NCBI GenBank assembly: GCA_963834445.1
Contig: CAWIBU010000007.1
Location: forward strand, 1-64,000
Reading direction: 5' to 3'
DNA length: 64,000 nt
From: PALSA-350 sp963834445
GTDB lineage: Bacteria; Acidobacteriota; Terriglobia; Terriglobales; Acidobacteriaceae
Shown: piece by piece, positions 44,757-52,969 of the stretch
How the letters are laid out: the number at the start of each line of letters is the position of its first letter
How positions within the stretch are numbered: the first letter of the stretch is position 1
Program-made: the position numbers and the translations under genes
The notes under the pieces: generated by a model
The model's database searches: none
What the model was told of the DNA's origin: nothing
Seen by the model: the letters and a program-made list of their open reading frames with translations, nothing else

Positions 44757-45572
44757 ATGTTTCTACTTTGGTTAAGAGTTGCGGCGGTTCTCTACGCCCT
44801 GGCGAGCATTTCTGCACTGCCTGCGGTGCTTTATAACAAGCCCGGGTGGAAGCGGATCTGCATCCCGGCGGCCGTCTCCGCCTTCTTTTTCCACTTTGTG
44901 TCGTTGATCGAGATGCTTTCGGCCGCGCACCACTCCTTGCCAGAAGGCATGCACGAGGTGCAGTCGCTGTTGGGCCTGCTCATCTGCGCGGCGTTTCTGC
45001 TGGTCGCCCTGCTTTACCGCACCGTCTCCTTCGGCATCTTTGCCTTGCCGCTGTCGCTTTTGCTGGTGCTGGGCTCGGCGATGGGGCCCGACCACTGGAC
45101 ATTCCACTCACCCGAGATCCGCAGTGGCTGGATCTCGCTGCATATCTTTGCTCTGCTGGCCGCCTACGCCGCGCTTATCTTCAGCCTGTTCGCCAACTTC
45201 CTCTACCTGGCCCAGGAGCGCCGCCTCAAAAACAAAAGCCAGGTCGGTTTTCTCGCCTGGCTGCCCCCGCTTGAAACCATCGAGCGCATCGCCTCGGGCA
45301 TGCTGCTCATCGGCTTCCCGTTCATGACCCTCGGCCTTCTGGCCGGCTCGTTGATCGCCCAGGAAAGTATCGGGCCCTCCTACTTTAAAGATCCGAAAGT
45401 TCTGCTCTCTTTTGCCATGTGGGCCCTCTATCTGGTGATGCTCTTCATTCGCCGCCAGGTTGGCCTGCGCGGTAGGCGCGCCGTCTATCTCTCCAGCCTC
45501 GCGTTTCTGGTCGTGATCAGCGTCTGGGCGGCCAACCAGCTTAGCTCCGTTCATCGGTTCACCGCCCCATGA
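44757..45572 (+). CDS. HemX/CcsA-type cytochrome c assembly membrane protein
   Basis: Integral membrane protein of 271 residues with eight hydrophobic segments, of the CcsA/CcmC/HemX family; the Trp/His-containing loop GPDHWTFHSPEIRSGWISLHI precedes the conserved HIFALLAAYAALIFSLFANF. It begins a four-gene operon with hemA, hemC and hemD, the position HemX holds in Gram-positives, where it modulates HemA levels. A role in haem handling or HemA control is therefore likely. The stop overlaps hemA by 4 nt. Confidence 0.85.
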   Translation: MFLLWLRVAAVLYALASISALPAVLYNKPGWKRICIPAAVSAFFFHFVSLIEMLSAAHHSLPEGMHEVQSLLGLLICAAFLLVALLYRTVSFGIFALPLSLLLVLGSAMGPDHWTFHSPEIRSGWISLHIFALLAAYAALIFSLFANFLYLAQERRLKNKSQVGFLAWLPPLETIERIASGMLLIGFPFMTLGLLAGSLIAQESIGPSYFKDPKVLLSFAMWALYLVMLFIRRQVGLRGRRAVYLSSLAFLVVISVWAANQLSSVHRFTAP

Positions 45573-46867
45573 ATATCGTCCTGTTGGGTCTGAACCATAA
45601 AACCGCGCCCATCGAGCTGCGCGAGCGGCTGGCCATTGGCCCCCAGCAACTGGAAGCAGCCACGCGCTCCCTGGTGCACGCGCCTGGGGTATTGGAGGGC
45701 ATGATTCTCTCCACCTGCAACCGGGTGGAACTGCTCACCAGCCAGGAGACCGGCGCGCCCCACCTGCTCGACTTCATCGGCAGCTATTTCCAGATCGATC
45801 CGGAATTGCTGACGCCGCATCTCTACGAGTTCCGTCAGGAGAACGCCGTCCGCCACCTGTTTCGCGTCGCCTGCAGCCTTGATTCCATGGTCATCGGCGA
45901 ACCGCAGATCCTGGGTCAGGTTAAGAGTAGCTACCTGGCGGCGCGTTCCGCGGGGGCGATCCGCGGCCATCTCGACCGCGTCCTGCAGCGGGCCTTCGTG
46001 GTCGCCAAGCGGGTGCGCACTGAGACCGAGATCGGCAACTCGTCGGTCTCCATCGCTTCGGTCGCCGTCGAGTTGGCCCGCAAGATTTTCGGGTCGCTCG
46101 AGAATAAGACCGTGCTGCTGGTCGGCGCCGGCAAAATGAGCGAGCAGGCGGCTCGCCATCTCATGGACCAGGGCGCGGGCACGGTTCTGGTGGCCAATCG
46201 CACCCACGAGCGGGCCGAGCAGTTGGCGCATCGCTTCCACGGCCGGGCCGTTCGTTTTGACGACATCTATGGCCATGCCGACCAGGCGGACATCATCATT
46301 ACCTCCACCGGCTCTACCCGGCCGCTATTTCGCCGTGAGCATGCTCAGCATTTTCTCCAACAGCGCCGCGGACGCCCCATGTTCTTTATCGATATCGCCG
46401 TGCCCCGCGATGTCGACCCCGCCGTGAACAAACTGGACGGCATTTTTCTGTACGACATTGACGATCTGCAATCGGTTGCCAGTTCGCACCTGAAAGAGCG
46501 CAGCACGGCAGCGGCCGTGGCCGAAGCCATGATCCTCGAAGAGGTAACCAGGTATCAGCGCCGCCTGCACGCGCTCAATGTAGCGCCAGAGATTGTGCAC
46601 CTGCAGCAATCCGCCGAGCAGATGCGCCGCGCGGAGCTGCGCCGCGTGGCCAGCCGCCTGCAGAGTCTGTCGCCCGAGCAACAGGCGGCGGTCGAGGCGC
46701 TGACCCGCGGGCTGGTCAACAAGTTTCTCCATCAGCCCGTGCAGGCCATCAAGGCCGCCGCGACCGAGGGCAACGCCGCTGCCGTCGAGGCCATCCGCGA
46801 GGCATTTGGTCTGACCCCGGCGCAAAGCGTGCACGAAGACGACGCGTTTGAGGACCCTGATCTTTGA
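45569..46867 (+). CDS. hemA: Glutamyl-tRNA reductase
   Basis: First committed enzyme of C5-pathway tetrapyrrole synthesis, reducing glutamyl-tRNA to glutamate-1-semialdehyde. The 432 residues start NIVLLGLNHKTAPIELRERL, carry the catalytic Cys in LSTCNRVEL, the substrate region ACSLDSMVIGEPQILGQVK, the NADPH fold VLLVGAGKMSEQAARHL and a C-terminal dimerisation helix. ATGA overlaps connect it on both sides in the operon hemX-hemA-hemC-hemD. Confidence 0.97.
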   Translation: MNIVLLGLNHKTAPIELRERLAIGPQQLEAATRSLVHAPGVLEGMILSTCNRVELLTSQETGAPHLLDFIGSYFQIDPELLTPHLYEFRQENAVRHLFRVACSLDSMVIGEPQILGQVKSSYLAARSAGAIRGHLDRVLQRAFVVAKRVRTETEIGNSSVSIASVAVELARKIFGSLENKTVLLVGAGKMSEQAARHLMDQGAGTVLVANRTHERAEQLAHRFHGRAVRFDDIYGHADQADIIITSTGSTRPLFRREHAQHFLQQRRGRPMFFIDIAVPRDVDPAVNKLDGIFLYDIDDLQSVASSHLKERSTAAAVAEAMILEEVTRYQRRLHALNVAPEIVHLQQSAEQMRRAELRRVASRLQSLSPEQQAAVEALTRGLVNKFLHQPVQAIKAAATEGNAAAVEAIREAFGLTPAQSVHEDDAFEDPDL

Positions 46868-47772
46868 TCCGCATCGGCTCCCGTGGATCGCAGCTCGCAC
46901 TCTGGCAAGCCAACCACATTGCTGCCGCCTTGCGCGCGCTGGGGCATCAAGTTTCAATCGAGGTCATTCGCACCACCGGCGATCGCATGCAAAACGTCGC
47001 CTTCGCCTCGGTCGGCGCCAAAGGCATGTTCACCAAAGAAATCGAAGAGGCCCTGCTGGCGCATACCATCGACCTGGCGGTACATAGCCTCAAAGACCTG
47101 CCCACCGATTTGGGGGAACCATTCGCGCTGGCGGCGATTCCCAAGCGCGCCGATGCCCGCGACGTGTTGGTGTCAGAGCGCTACACCGGCTTCGACGCCT
47201 TGCCCGCCGGCGCGGTGGTGGGCACCAGCAGTTTGCGCCGCCAGGCACAACTACGCGCCCGCCGGCCCGATCTCGAATACGTCGAGTTCCGCGGCAATGT
47301 CGATACCCGTTTGGCCAAGCTGGGGCAGGGCAAGGCGGACGCCATCATTCTGGCTGCCTCGGGCCTTGACCGCTTGCAGAAGGCATCGGCAATCCGCGAA
47401 CGATTCGACCCCGAAGTGTTGTGCCCGGCGCCCGGGCAGGGAGCGCTGGCCATCGAGTGCAGGGCAGGGGATGCGGCCCTGCAGGCGGCCCTGCAGCCGC
47501 TGGAAGATGCGCCCACGCGTCTCGCCATCACCGCCGAGCGCCGCTGCCTTGCTGCGCTGGGCGGCGGCTGCCTGGTTCCCATTGGCGCTTATTGCTACAG
47601 TAATGGTAGCGAATTAACGCTGCGCGCCGTAGTCGCCTCCGTCGACGGGCGGCAGCTCATCGTTGCTGAGCGCCGACATACCGACGCCGCGACCCTGGGA
47701 GAAGAGCTGGCGCAACAATTGTTGCAACAGGGCGCCGGCGCGATTCTTGGCCTTGAGAACACCCGGGCATGA
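46864..47772 (+). CDS. hemC: Porphobilinogen deaminase (hydroxymethylbilane synthase)
   Basis: Joins four porphobilinogens to hydroxymethylbilane on a dipyrromethane cofactor. The 302 residues show RIGSRGSQLALWQA, the catalytic Asp region VHSLKDLPTD, GTSSLRRQAQLRA, EFRGNVDTRLAKL and the cofactor-binding Cys in GGGCLVPIGAY. The start is TTG, overlapping the hemA stop by 4 nt (TTGA). The N-terminus begins directly at the conserved MIRIGSRGS, confirming this start. Confidence 0.97.
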   Translation: MIRIGSRGSQLALWQANHIAAALRALGHQVSIEVIRTTGDRMQNVAFASVGAKGMFTKEIEEALLAHTIDLAVHSLKDLPTDLGEPFALAAIPKRADARDVLVSERYTGFDALPAGAVVGTSSLRRQAQLRARRPDLEYVEFRGNVDTRLAKLGQGKADAIILAASGLDRLQKASAIRERFDPEVLCPAPGQGALAIECRAGDAALQAALQPLEDAPTRLAITAERRCLAALGGGCLVPIGAYCYSNGSELTLRAVVASVDGRQLIVAERRHTDAATLGEELAQQLLQQGAGAILGLENTRA

Positions 47773-48554
47773 GCGCGGCGCCGCCTCTAGCCGGTAAGCG
47801 AATCCTCATTACTCGTCCGCGGGCCAGGGCGGGGCACCTGGCGGAGGCACTCACCTCGCTGGGCGCTACGGTGCTGCTCTTGCCCATGATCGAGATCATT
47901 CCTCCGGAAACGTATGCCCATCTCGACGCCGTGCTGGAAGTGATCAGCGGCTTTGATTGGCTAATTATTACCAGTGCCAACGGAGCCACGGCGTTAGCCG
48001 ACCGCATGCAATTCCTGAAAATCTCTCCGCGTAAGCTCAGTCATCTGCAGATTGCCGCGATTGGGCCGGCCACCGCGGTAGCGGTGGAAAAGATAGGCTT
48101 GAAAATAGCCGCCATGCCCGAGGAGTATGTAGCCGAGGCCGTGGTGGCGATGCTGCGGCAGCAAGTTGCTGGCCGCCGCGTCCTGCTGGCCCGCGCCGCC
48201 GTCGCGCGCGACGTGATCCCAGAGGAGTTGCGCAAGTGCGGCGCTGACATCCACGTTGTCGAGACTTACCGAACGGTGATTCCCGCTGACTCGATCGCCC
48301 AGGTGCGGGCGTTATTTGGCGAAGGTGCAATCTTGCCGGATGCGATAACTTTCACCAGCTCATCGACGGTGAAAAACTTCTTCACCCTGTTGGCCGCGGC
48401 CGGCATCGAGCTGCCGTGCGGACTGCAGGCCATCTCCATCGGCCCGGTCACTTCCATGACTCTGCGCCGGCATCAATGGGAGCCCGCTCGCCAGGCCGAG
48501 AACTACGACATCCCAGGCGTGGTGGAGGCTTGCCTCCGCCAGCTTGCCGGCTGA
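47769..48554 (+). CDS. hemD: Uroporphyrinogen-III synthase
   Basis: Closes hydroxymethylbilane with inversion of ring D. The 261-residue two-domain protein shows GKRILITRPRARAGHLAEAL, the inter-domain DWLIITSANGATAL, AAIGPATAVAVEKIGLK, RRVLLARAAVARDVIPEEL and ITFTSSSTVKNFFTLL. This enzyme is poorly conserved in general, but context (last gene of hemX-A-C-D, ATGA overlap) and these patterns make it firm. hemB and hemL are not in the window. Confidence 0.93.
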   Translation: MSAAPPLAGKRILITRPRARAGHLAEALTSLGATVLLLPMIEIIPPETYAHLDAVLEVISGFDWLIITSANGATALADRMQFLKISPRKLSHLQIAAIGPATAVAVEKIGLKIAAMPEEYVAEAVVAMLRQQVAGRRVLLARAAVARDVIPEELRKCGADIHVVETYRTVIPADSIAQVRALFGEGAILPDAITFTSSSTVKNFFTLLAAAGIELPCGLQAISIGPVTSMTLRRHQWEPARQAENYDIPGVVEACLRQLAG

Positions 48555-48593
48555 GGGTTCTTTGTACGGGACTCTGGCGTAACGGGCCGAACG

Positions 48594-48974
48594 CTATTCT
48601 GAAGGGGTCTTGCCCTCCTTCCGGAGTGCAGCGACAACTTTGTCATCTCGACCGGAGCGCAGCGGAGTGGAGAGATCTGCGGTTCTCCATTCCTCGCTCA
48701 AATCGGCCCAGGTGGGGTTTATTTGTTCAATAAGGTGAATCTTTTTCGCCCGAGCCCAGCGCTTGACCTGCTTTTCTCGAGCGAGGGCGTTGTTGACGTA
48801 TTGGAAGCTTTCAAACCAAACCAGTCGGTCGCACTGATACTTCGAGCTGAAGCCTGAACCGCCGGTTCGATGTTCCCCCATTCGGCGCATTAGGTTATTG
48901 GTTACTCCGCAGTAGAGAACGTGCGTCCGGCTGGCCACGATGTAGACATAGTAGTGATGGTCTCGCTTGCTCAT
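48594..48974 (-). CDS. Small GIY-YIG nuclease-family protein within REP inverted repeats
   Basis: Single-domain GIY-YIG protein of 126 residues. The motif pair is YYVYIVAS ... LYCGVTNNL, followed by the conserved Arg (MRRMGEH), LVWFESFQYVNNALAREKQ with the candidate metal-binding Glu, and the family ending INPTWADLSEEW at about residue 95. The remaining 30 residues (TADLSTPLRSGRDDKVV...) are translated from a Rep-B repeat arm, so the native protein probably ended earlier. The GAGGAAA ribosome site lies 7-13 nt before the ATG. A 57-bp inverted copy of the same repeat lies just upstream of the gene. Such small proteins are of unknown function. Confidence 0.85.
   Translation of the reverse strand: MSKRDHHYYVYIVASRTHVLYCGVTNNLMRRMGEHRTGGSGFSSKYQCDRLVWFESFQYVNNALAREKQVKRWARAKKIHLIEQINPTWADLSEEWRTADLSTPLRSGRDDKVVAALRKEGKTPSE
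48628..48684 (+). repeat. Rep-B arm, left flank of GIY-YIG unit
   Basis: 57 bp running GCAGCGACAACTTTGTC to GATCTGCGGTT, inverted relative to 49000-49056 with few mismatches. It encodes the C-terminal tail of the GIY-YIG frame on the minus strand. Confidence 0.88.
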
Positions 48975-48999
48975 GAAATTTCCTCGGGATGCAGAGTAA

Positions 49000-49056
49000 A
49001 ACCGCAGATCTCTCCACTACGCTACGCTCCGGTCGAGATGACAAAGTTGTTGCTAC
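49000..49056 (-). repeat. Rep-B arm, right flank of GIY-YIG unit
   Basis: Inverted partner of 48628-48684; both match to the same outer boundary (TTGTTGCTAC / GCAGCGACAA), which is beyond the arm seen in the REPIN doublets. It lies 26 nt upstream of the GIY-YIG start codon. Confidence 0.88.
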
Positions 49057-49200
49057 CGCTCCGGTCGAGACGACAAGTTTGTTGCTACCGCTCGGGTCGA
49101 GATGACAAGTTTGTTGCTACCCCTCAGGTCGAGATGAAGAATTTGTCGCTACCCCTCCGGTAGAGCCGACAAAAGTTGTGGCTACCGCTCGGTCGGCATC
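49025..49200. repeat. 32-bp tandem repeat derived from the Rep-B arm (about 5.5 copies)
   Basis: A unit running CGCTCCGGTCGAGATGACAA then GTTTGTTGCTAC repeats at 49025, 49057, 49089, 49121 and 49153, with a partial sixth. Divergence increases away from the GIY-YIG gene. The unit is the distal part of the right REP arm, so it arose by local amplification. Confidence 0.85.
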
Positions 49201-49243
49201 ACAACATTTAGGCTACACTTCGGGCGACAGGAATATTGCCACC

Positions 49244-50860
49244 ATGATTGCTCGTTGCTTGCCCGCTCTCGTGTTTGTCGCCACCGCCCTTCTCACCACT
49301 CCGCTCCGTGCCGCAGAACCCGCCCCCGATTTGGTGGTCTATGCAGCTACCGCTTCCGGGGTCATGACCGCCTACTCCGCTGCCCGCGAAGGCCTGCACG
49401 TGGTGCTGCTGGAGCCCGGAGCACACTTGGGCGGCATGGTCACCGGCGGCCTTTCGGCGACCGATCTGGGTCACTTCACCATCATCGGCGGCTATGCGCG
49501 CGCGTTCTACACAACGGCCGCGGACCACTACGGGTTGCACGATCTGGACCATCCCCGGAACTGGCTCTCAGAACCGCATGTGGACGAAGAGATATTCCGC
49601 ACCATGCTGCAAGATGCGGGTGTCTCCGTTCACTTTCATGAACGCTTGCGCGAGCATGATGGCGTAGAGCTCCGCGGCAAACGTCTGATCGCAATCACGA
49701 CTTCCGACGGCCTCCGCTGGCCGGCAAAAATCTTCGCCGACTGCAGCTATGAAGGCGAACTGATGGCCCAGGCCGGGGTCAGCTATACCTGGGGCCGGGA
49801 GGCGGCGACGCAGTATGGTGAAAGCCTTGCCGGGGTTCGCGCCAACACGCCGAAGCATCAGTTTCTGTGGCCGCTCTCCGCGTACGACCAACAGCACCAC
49901 CTTCTGCCGGAGATAGACGCCGGGCCCCTGGCTCCGCCGGGCTCAGCCGATAAGAAGGTCCAGGCTTATAACTTCCGCGTTATTCTCACCAACGATCCTG
50001 CGAATCGCATGGCCTTTCCCCGCCCGCGGGGATACGACCGCGCCCGCTTCGCCTTGCTGCAACGTTACCTCGACGAGTTTCCGCAGCACATGGGCCGGGC
50101 CCCGGGATTCCACGACATCACCAATCCCGTCATGATTCCCAACCACAAGGCCGACTTCAATAACAACGGTCCTGTCTCAACTGACTACATTGGCCATAGC
50201 TGGACTTATCCCGAGGCTAACTACGCTGGCAAGGCCGCGCTATGGCAAGACCATCTGCTTTACACACAGTCCTTTTTCTATTTCATCGCGCAGGATCCCA
50301 AAGTTCCCGCCAGCCTGCGGGCCGAGGTCAACCAGTGGGGCCTGCCCCGCGACGAATTTGCAGATACCGGTCACTGGCCCAATCAGCTTTACATTCGCGA
50401 GGGTCGCCGCATGGTAGGCGAGTATGTCATGCGCCAGGCCGATCTCCAGACCGAGCGCACCAAGAGCGACTCGATCGGCATGGGCTCGTACAACAGCGAC
50501 TCGCACAACATTCAACGCGTCGCCATGCCGGACGGCACGGTGCAGAACGAAGGCGACGTGCAGGTCCCGGTCGAACCCTACGAGATTGCCTACCGCAGCA
50601 TCACGCCCCGGCGCGCCGAGGTCGAGAACCTGCTGGTCCCGGTCTGTCTCTCGGCCAGTCACGCGGCTTACTCTTCCGTGCGCATGGAGCCGCAGTACAT
50701 GATCATCGGCCAGGCCGCGGGCGTAGCCGCGGCCCTGGCCATCCAAGCCAACACTTCCGTTCAGGAGGTAGCGATTGCAGAATTGCAGCGCAGGCTGCGT
50801 GCCCAGGGAGCGATCCTTCATCTGCGTGAAGAGTTTGTGCCGCCGGCAAAAGACAAATAA
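49244..50860 (+). CDS. Exported FAD-dependent oxidoreductase
   Basis: Predicted periplasmic FAD-dependent oxidoreductase (FAD_oxidored family) of 538 residues. A signal peptide (RCLPALVFVATALLTTPLRAAE) precedes the Rossmann entry LVVYAATASGVMTAYSAAREG and VVLLEPGAHLGGMVTGGLSATDLG. IFADCSYEGELMAQAGV and the late MIIGQAAGVAAALAI are the usual conserved blocks. The Rossmann Gly motif is altered (YAATASGVMT rather than GGGPAG), as is normal in this family. Substrate unknown. The frame is open to 49178 but the signal peptide sets the start. The CocE gene follows after 162 nt. Confidence 0.85.
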   Translation: MIARCLPALVFVATALLTTPLRAAEPAPDLVVYAATASGVMTAYSAAREGLHVVLLEPGAHLGGMVTGGLSATDLGHFTIIGGYARAFYTTAADHYGLHDLDHPRNWLSEPHVDEEIFRTMLQDAGVSVHFHERLREHDGVELRGKRLIAITTSDGLRWPAKIFADCSYEGELMAQAGVSYTWGREAATQYGESLAGVRANTPKHQFLWPLSAYDQQHHLLPEIDAGPLAPPGSADKKVQAYNFRVILTNDPANRMAFPRPRGYDRARFALLQRYLDEFPQHMGRAPGFHDITNPVMIPNHKADFNNNGPVSTDYIGHSWTYPEANYAGKAALWQDHLLYTQSFFYFIAQDPKVPASLRAEVNQWGLPRDEFADTGHWPNQLYIREGRRMVGEYVMRQADLQTERTKSDSIGMGSYNSDSHNIQRVAMPDGTVQNEGDVQVPVEPYEIAYRSITPRRAEVENLLVPVCLSASHAAYSSVRMEPQYMIIGQAAGVAAALAIQANTSVQEVAIAELQRRLRAQGAILHLREEFVPPAKDK

Positions 50861-51022
50861 CCCGGTTTTCCACTCCATCACCAAGGGTGGGCCGTCTGCT
50901 TGCTGCCCGGCCAGCGTGAATGCCATGACCATGGTTTACGATCAAAGCGTCACCGCTGTCATTCGCCTCCGCGAGGAACCGAATGCAAGCGACCGAGTGA
51001 TCCCGAAACAGAAGAGGCCGGA

Positions 51023-52969
51023 ATGCACCGAGCAGCAAAGTTAATCCTTCTGGCGCTGGTATGCGCTAACGTCGTTCCCGGTCTCTACGCGCAGGACGAT
51101 GCCAAAATCGCCAGCCGGAGCGCGATCGAGAAAGAACTCGAATCCGTCGCCATCATCGAACGCAAAGTCATGGTCCCCATGCGCGACGGCAAACGCATGC
51201 AGGCTGACATTTACCGGCCGAAGGACGAATCGAAAAAGTATCCCATCCTCTTCAGCCGCACGCCTTACAACTTCAACTACTGGGATGTGGCTCTGGGTGC
51301 GCCGCGGGATATGTCGCACGAACTCGAAGCCGTCAAGCGCGGCTACATCTACATCGAGATGAACGAGCGCGGCCGCTACTTCTCTGAAGGCGACTACGAC
51401 ATTCTCGGTACCCCGCTCACCGATGCCGATGACGCGCTGACCTGGATGGACGCGCAGCCCTGGTCCGCCGCTAAGGTCGGCCTCATTGGCTGCTCGTCCA
51501 CCGCGGAGTGGCAACTGTCGGTCGCCACTCGCGGCGACAAGGCGCTCACCGCCTTTGTGCCGGAAAGCTTTGGCGCCGGCGTCGGCCGCGTCGGGCCCTA
51601 CTACGAGCAAGGCAACTGGTTTCGCGGCGGCGCGGTGCAGATGCTGTTTATCCCCTGGGTCTACGATTCCGGTCTCCTCACGCAAGACGGCCGGCCCACG
51701 TTCCCCCCGGGCATGTCGCAGCAAGCTCTGGTGATCGCCGCCAGGTCGTACGATCTCTCCGCCCATTCGCCCCCGGTCGACTGGTCGAAAGCGCTGCTCC
51801 ACCTGCCGGTGAAAGATATTCTCTCCGCGGTCGGCGGAGGCCACGGTATCTTCGCCGAAACCACGCCCAGCGGCAAGCCGGGCATGATTACGCGCACGCC
51901 TAACGATCCTGCGTGGTATCAGGGCGGCCTGTGGAACGACAGCCAGCACGTCACCGTACCCGGATTGTGGCTCATGACCTGGTACGACATCAGCGTCGCC
52001 CCCAACCTGGCCGCGTACAACGACGCTCGCGCCCACGCCGGCAGCCCCGCGGTTGCCGATGAGCAGTACGCCATCATCGCGCCCGTGGCCCACTGCAGCT
52101 ACAAAGGCGCTTCCGAACACACCATCGTGGGCGAGCGCGATATGGGCGATGCGCGCCTCGATTACGACGCGCTCACTTACGGTTGGTTCGATCACTTTCT
52201 CAAGGGCGAAGACAACGGCGCGCTGACCAAATCACCCCACGTGCGTTACTACACCATGGGCAGCAACCGCTGGCAGTCGTCGGACACGTGGCCGCCAAAA
52301 GACGCAAAGCCGGTTACGTTTTATCTGGCCAGCAGCGGTCACGCCAACTCTCTCTATGGCGATGGCGCCCTGTTGCCGTCGCCTGCGGCAAAAGACGAGG
52401 CCGACCAATTCGTTTACGATCCGTTGAACCCGGTGCCGACGCTCGGCGGCGGATTCTGCTGCCTGGGCAACTACAAGGCCGGCGCCGTCGACCAGCGCGC
52501 GCTCGAAGCCCGCAACGACATTCTCGTCTACAGCACCGGCCCACTCAGGCAGGGCATCGAGGTCAGCGGCCCGATTGACGTCACCCTCTATATATCGAGT
52601 GACGCGAAAGACACCGACTTTACCGTCAAGCTGGTCGAAGTGTTGCCCGACGGCACCGCCTATAACCTCGACGATAATATCCAGCGGGTGCGCTACCGCG
52701 AGGGGTACAACAAGCCTCCGGTATGGATGGAGAAGGATCAGGTCTACAAGGTCACACTGCAGCCGATGCAGACCAGCGATTACTTCGCTCCTGGGCACCA
52801 GCTGCGCATTGAGGTCAGCAGCAGCAATTTTCCCCGTTATGACCGGAACCTCAACACCGGGGGCGCCAACTACGATGAGGCGCAGGGTGTCGTGGCCCAC
52901 AATGCAGTCCATCATTCTGCCCGATATCCTTCAAGCATCACTTTAAGTGTGGTGGCGAAAGAGCCGTGA
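51023..52969 (+). CDS. CocE/NonD-family serine hydrolase (X-Pro dipeptidyl-peptidase-like)
   Basis: Exported alpha/beta hydrolase of 648 residues cleaving acyl or peptide bonds. A signal peptide (LILLALVCANVVPGLYAQ) precedes the S15 domain (VMVPMRDGKRMQADIYRP, MNERGRYFSEGDYD, then the nucleophile-elbow region VGLIGCSSTAEWQL). A possible catalytic His is in VAHCSY, and a C-terminal jelly-roll begins near YSTGPLRQGIEVSGPIDVTL. The elbow GCSSTAE differs from the usual G-x-S-Y-x-G, so the Ser should be checked. The stop overlaps the SUMF1 gene. Confidence 0.87.
   Translation: MHRAAKLILLALVCANVVPGLYAQDDAKIASRSAIEKELESVAIIERKVMVPMRDGKRMQADIYRPKDESKKYPILFSRTPYNFNYWDVALGAPRDMSHELEAVKRGYIYIEMNERGRYFSEGDYDILGTPLTDADDALTWMDAQPWSAAKVGLIGCSSTAEWQLSVATRGDKALTAFVPESFGAGVGRVGPYYEQGNWFRGGAVQMLFIPWVYDSGLLTQDGRPTFPPGMSQQALVIAARSYDLSAHSPPVDWSKALLHLPVKDILSAVGGGHGIFAETTPSGKPGMITRTPNDPAWYQGGLWNDSQHVTVPGLWLMTWYDISVAPNLAAYNDARAHAGSPAVADEQYAIIAPVAHCSYKGASEHTIVGERDMGDARLDYDALTYGWFDHFLKGEDNGALTKSPHVRYYTMGSNRWQSSDTWPPKDAKPVTFYLASSGHANSLYGDGALLPSPAAKDEADQFVYDPLNPVPTLGGGFCCLGNYKAGAVDQRALEARNDILVYSTGPLRQGIEVSGPIDVTLYISSDAKDTDFTVKLVEVLPDGTAYNLDDNIQRVRYREGYNKPPVWMEKDQVYKVTLQPMQTSDYFAPGHQLRIEVSSSNFPRYDRNLNTGGANYDEAQGVVAHNAVHHSARYPSSITLSVVAKEP

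Noticed and set aside
44564..44758. 64-codon minus-strand open frame over the REPIN and 105-bp element
   Set aside because: Lies wholly in repeat DNA, has no ribosome site and no protein-like composition.
49025..49200. CRISPR-like array of 32-bp repeats
   Set aside because: The repeats are directly adjacent with no spacers, decay progressively and derive from a REP arm; no cas genes are near.
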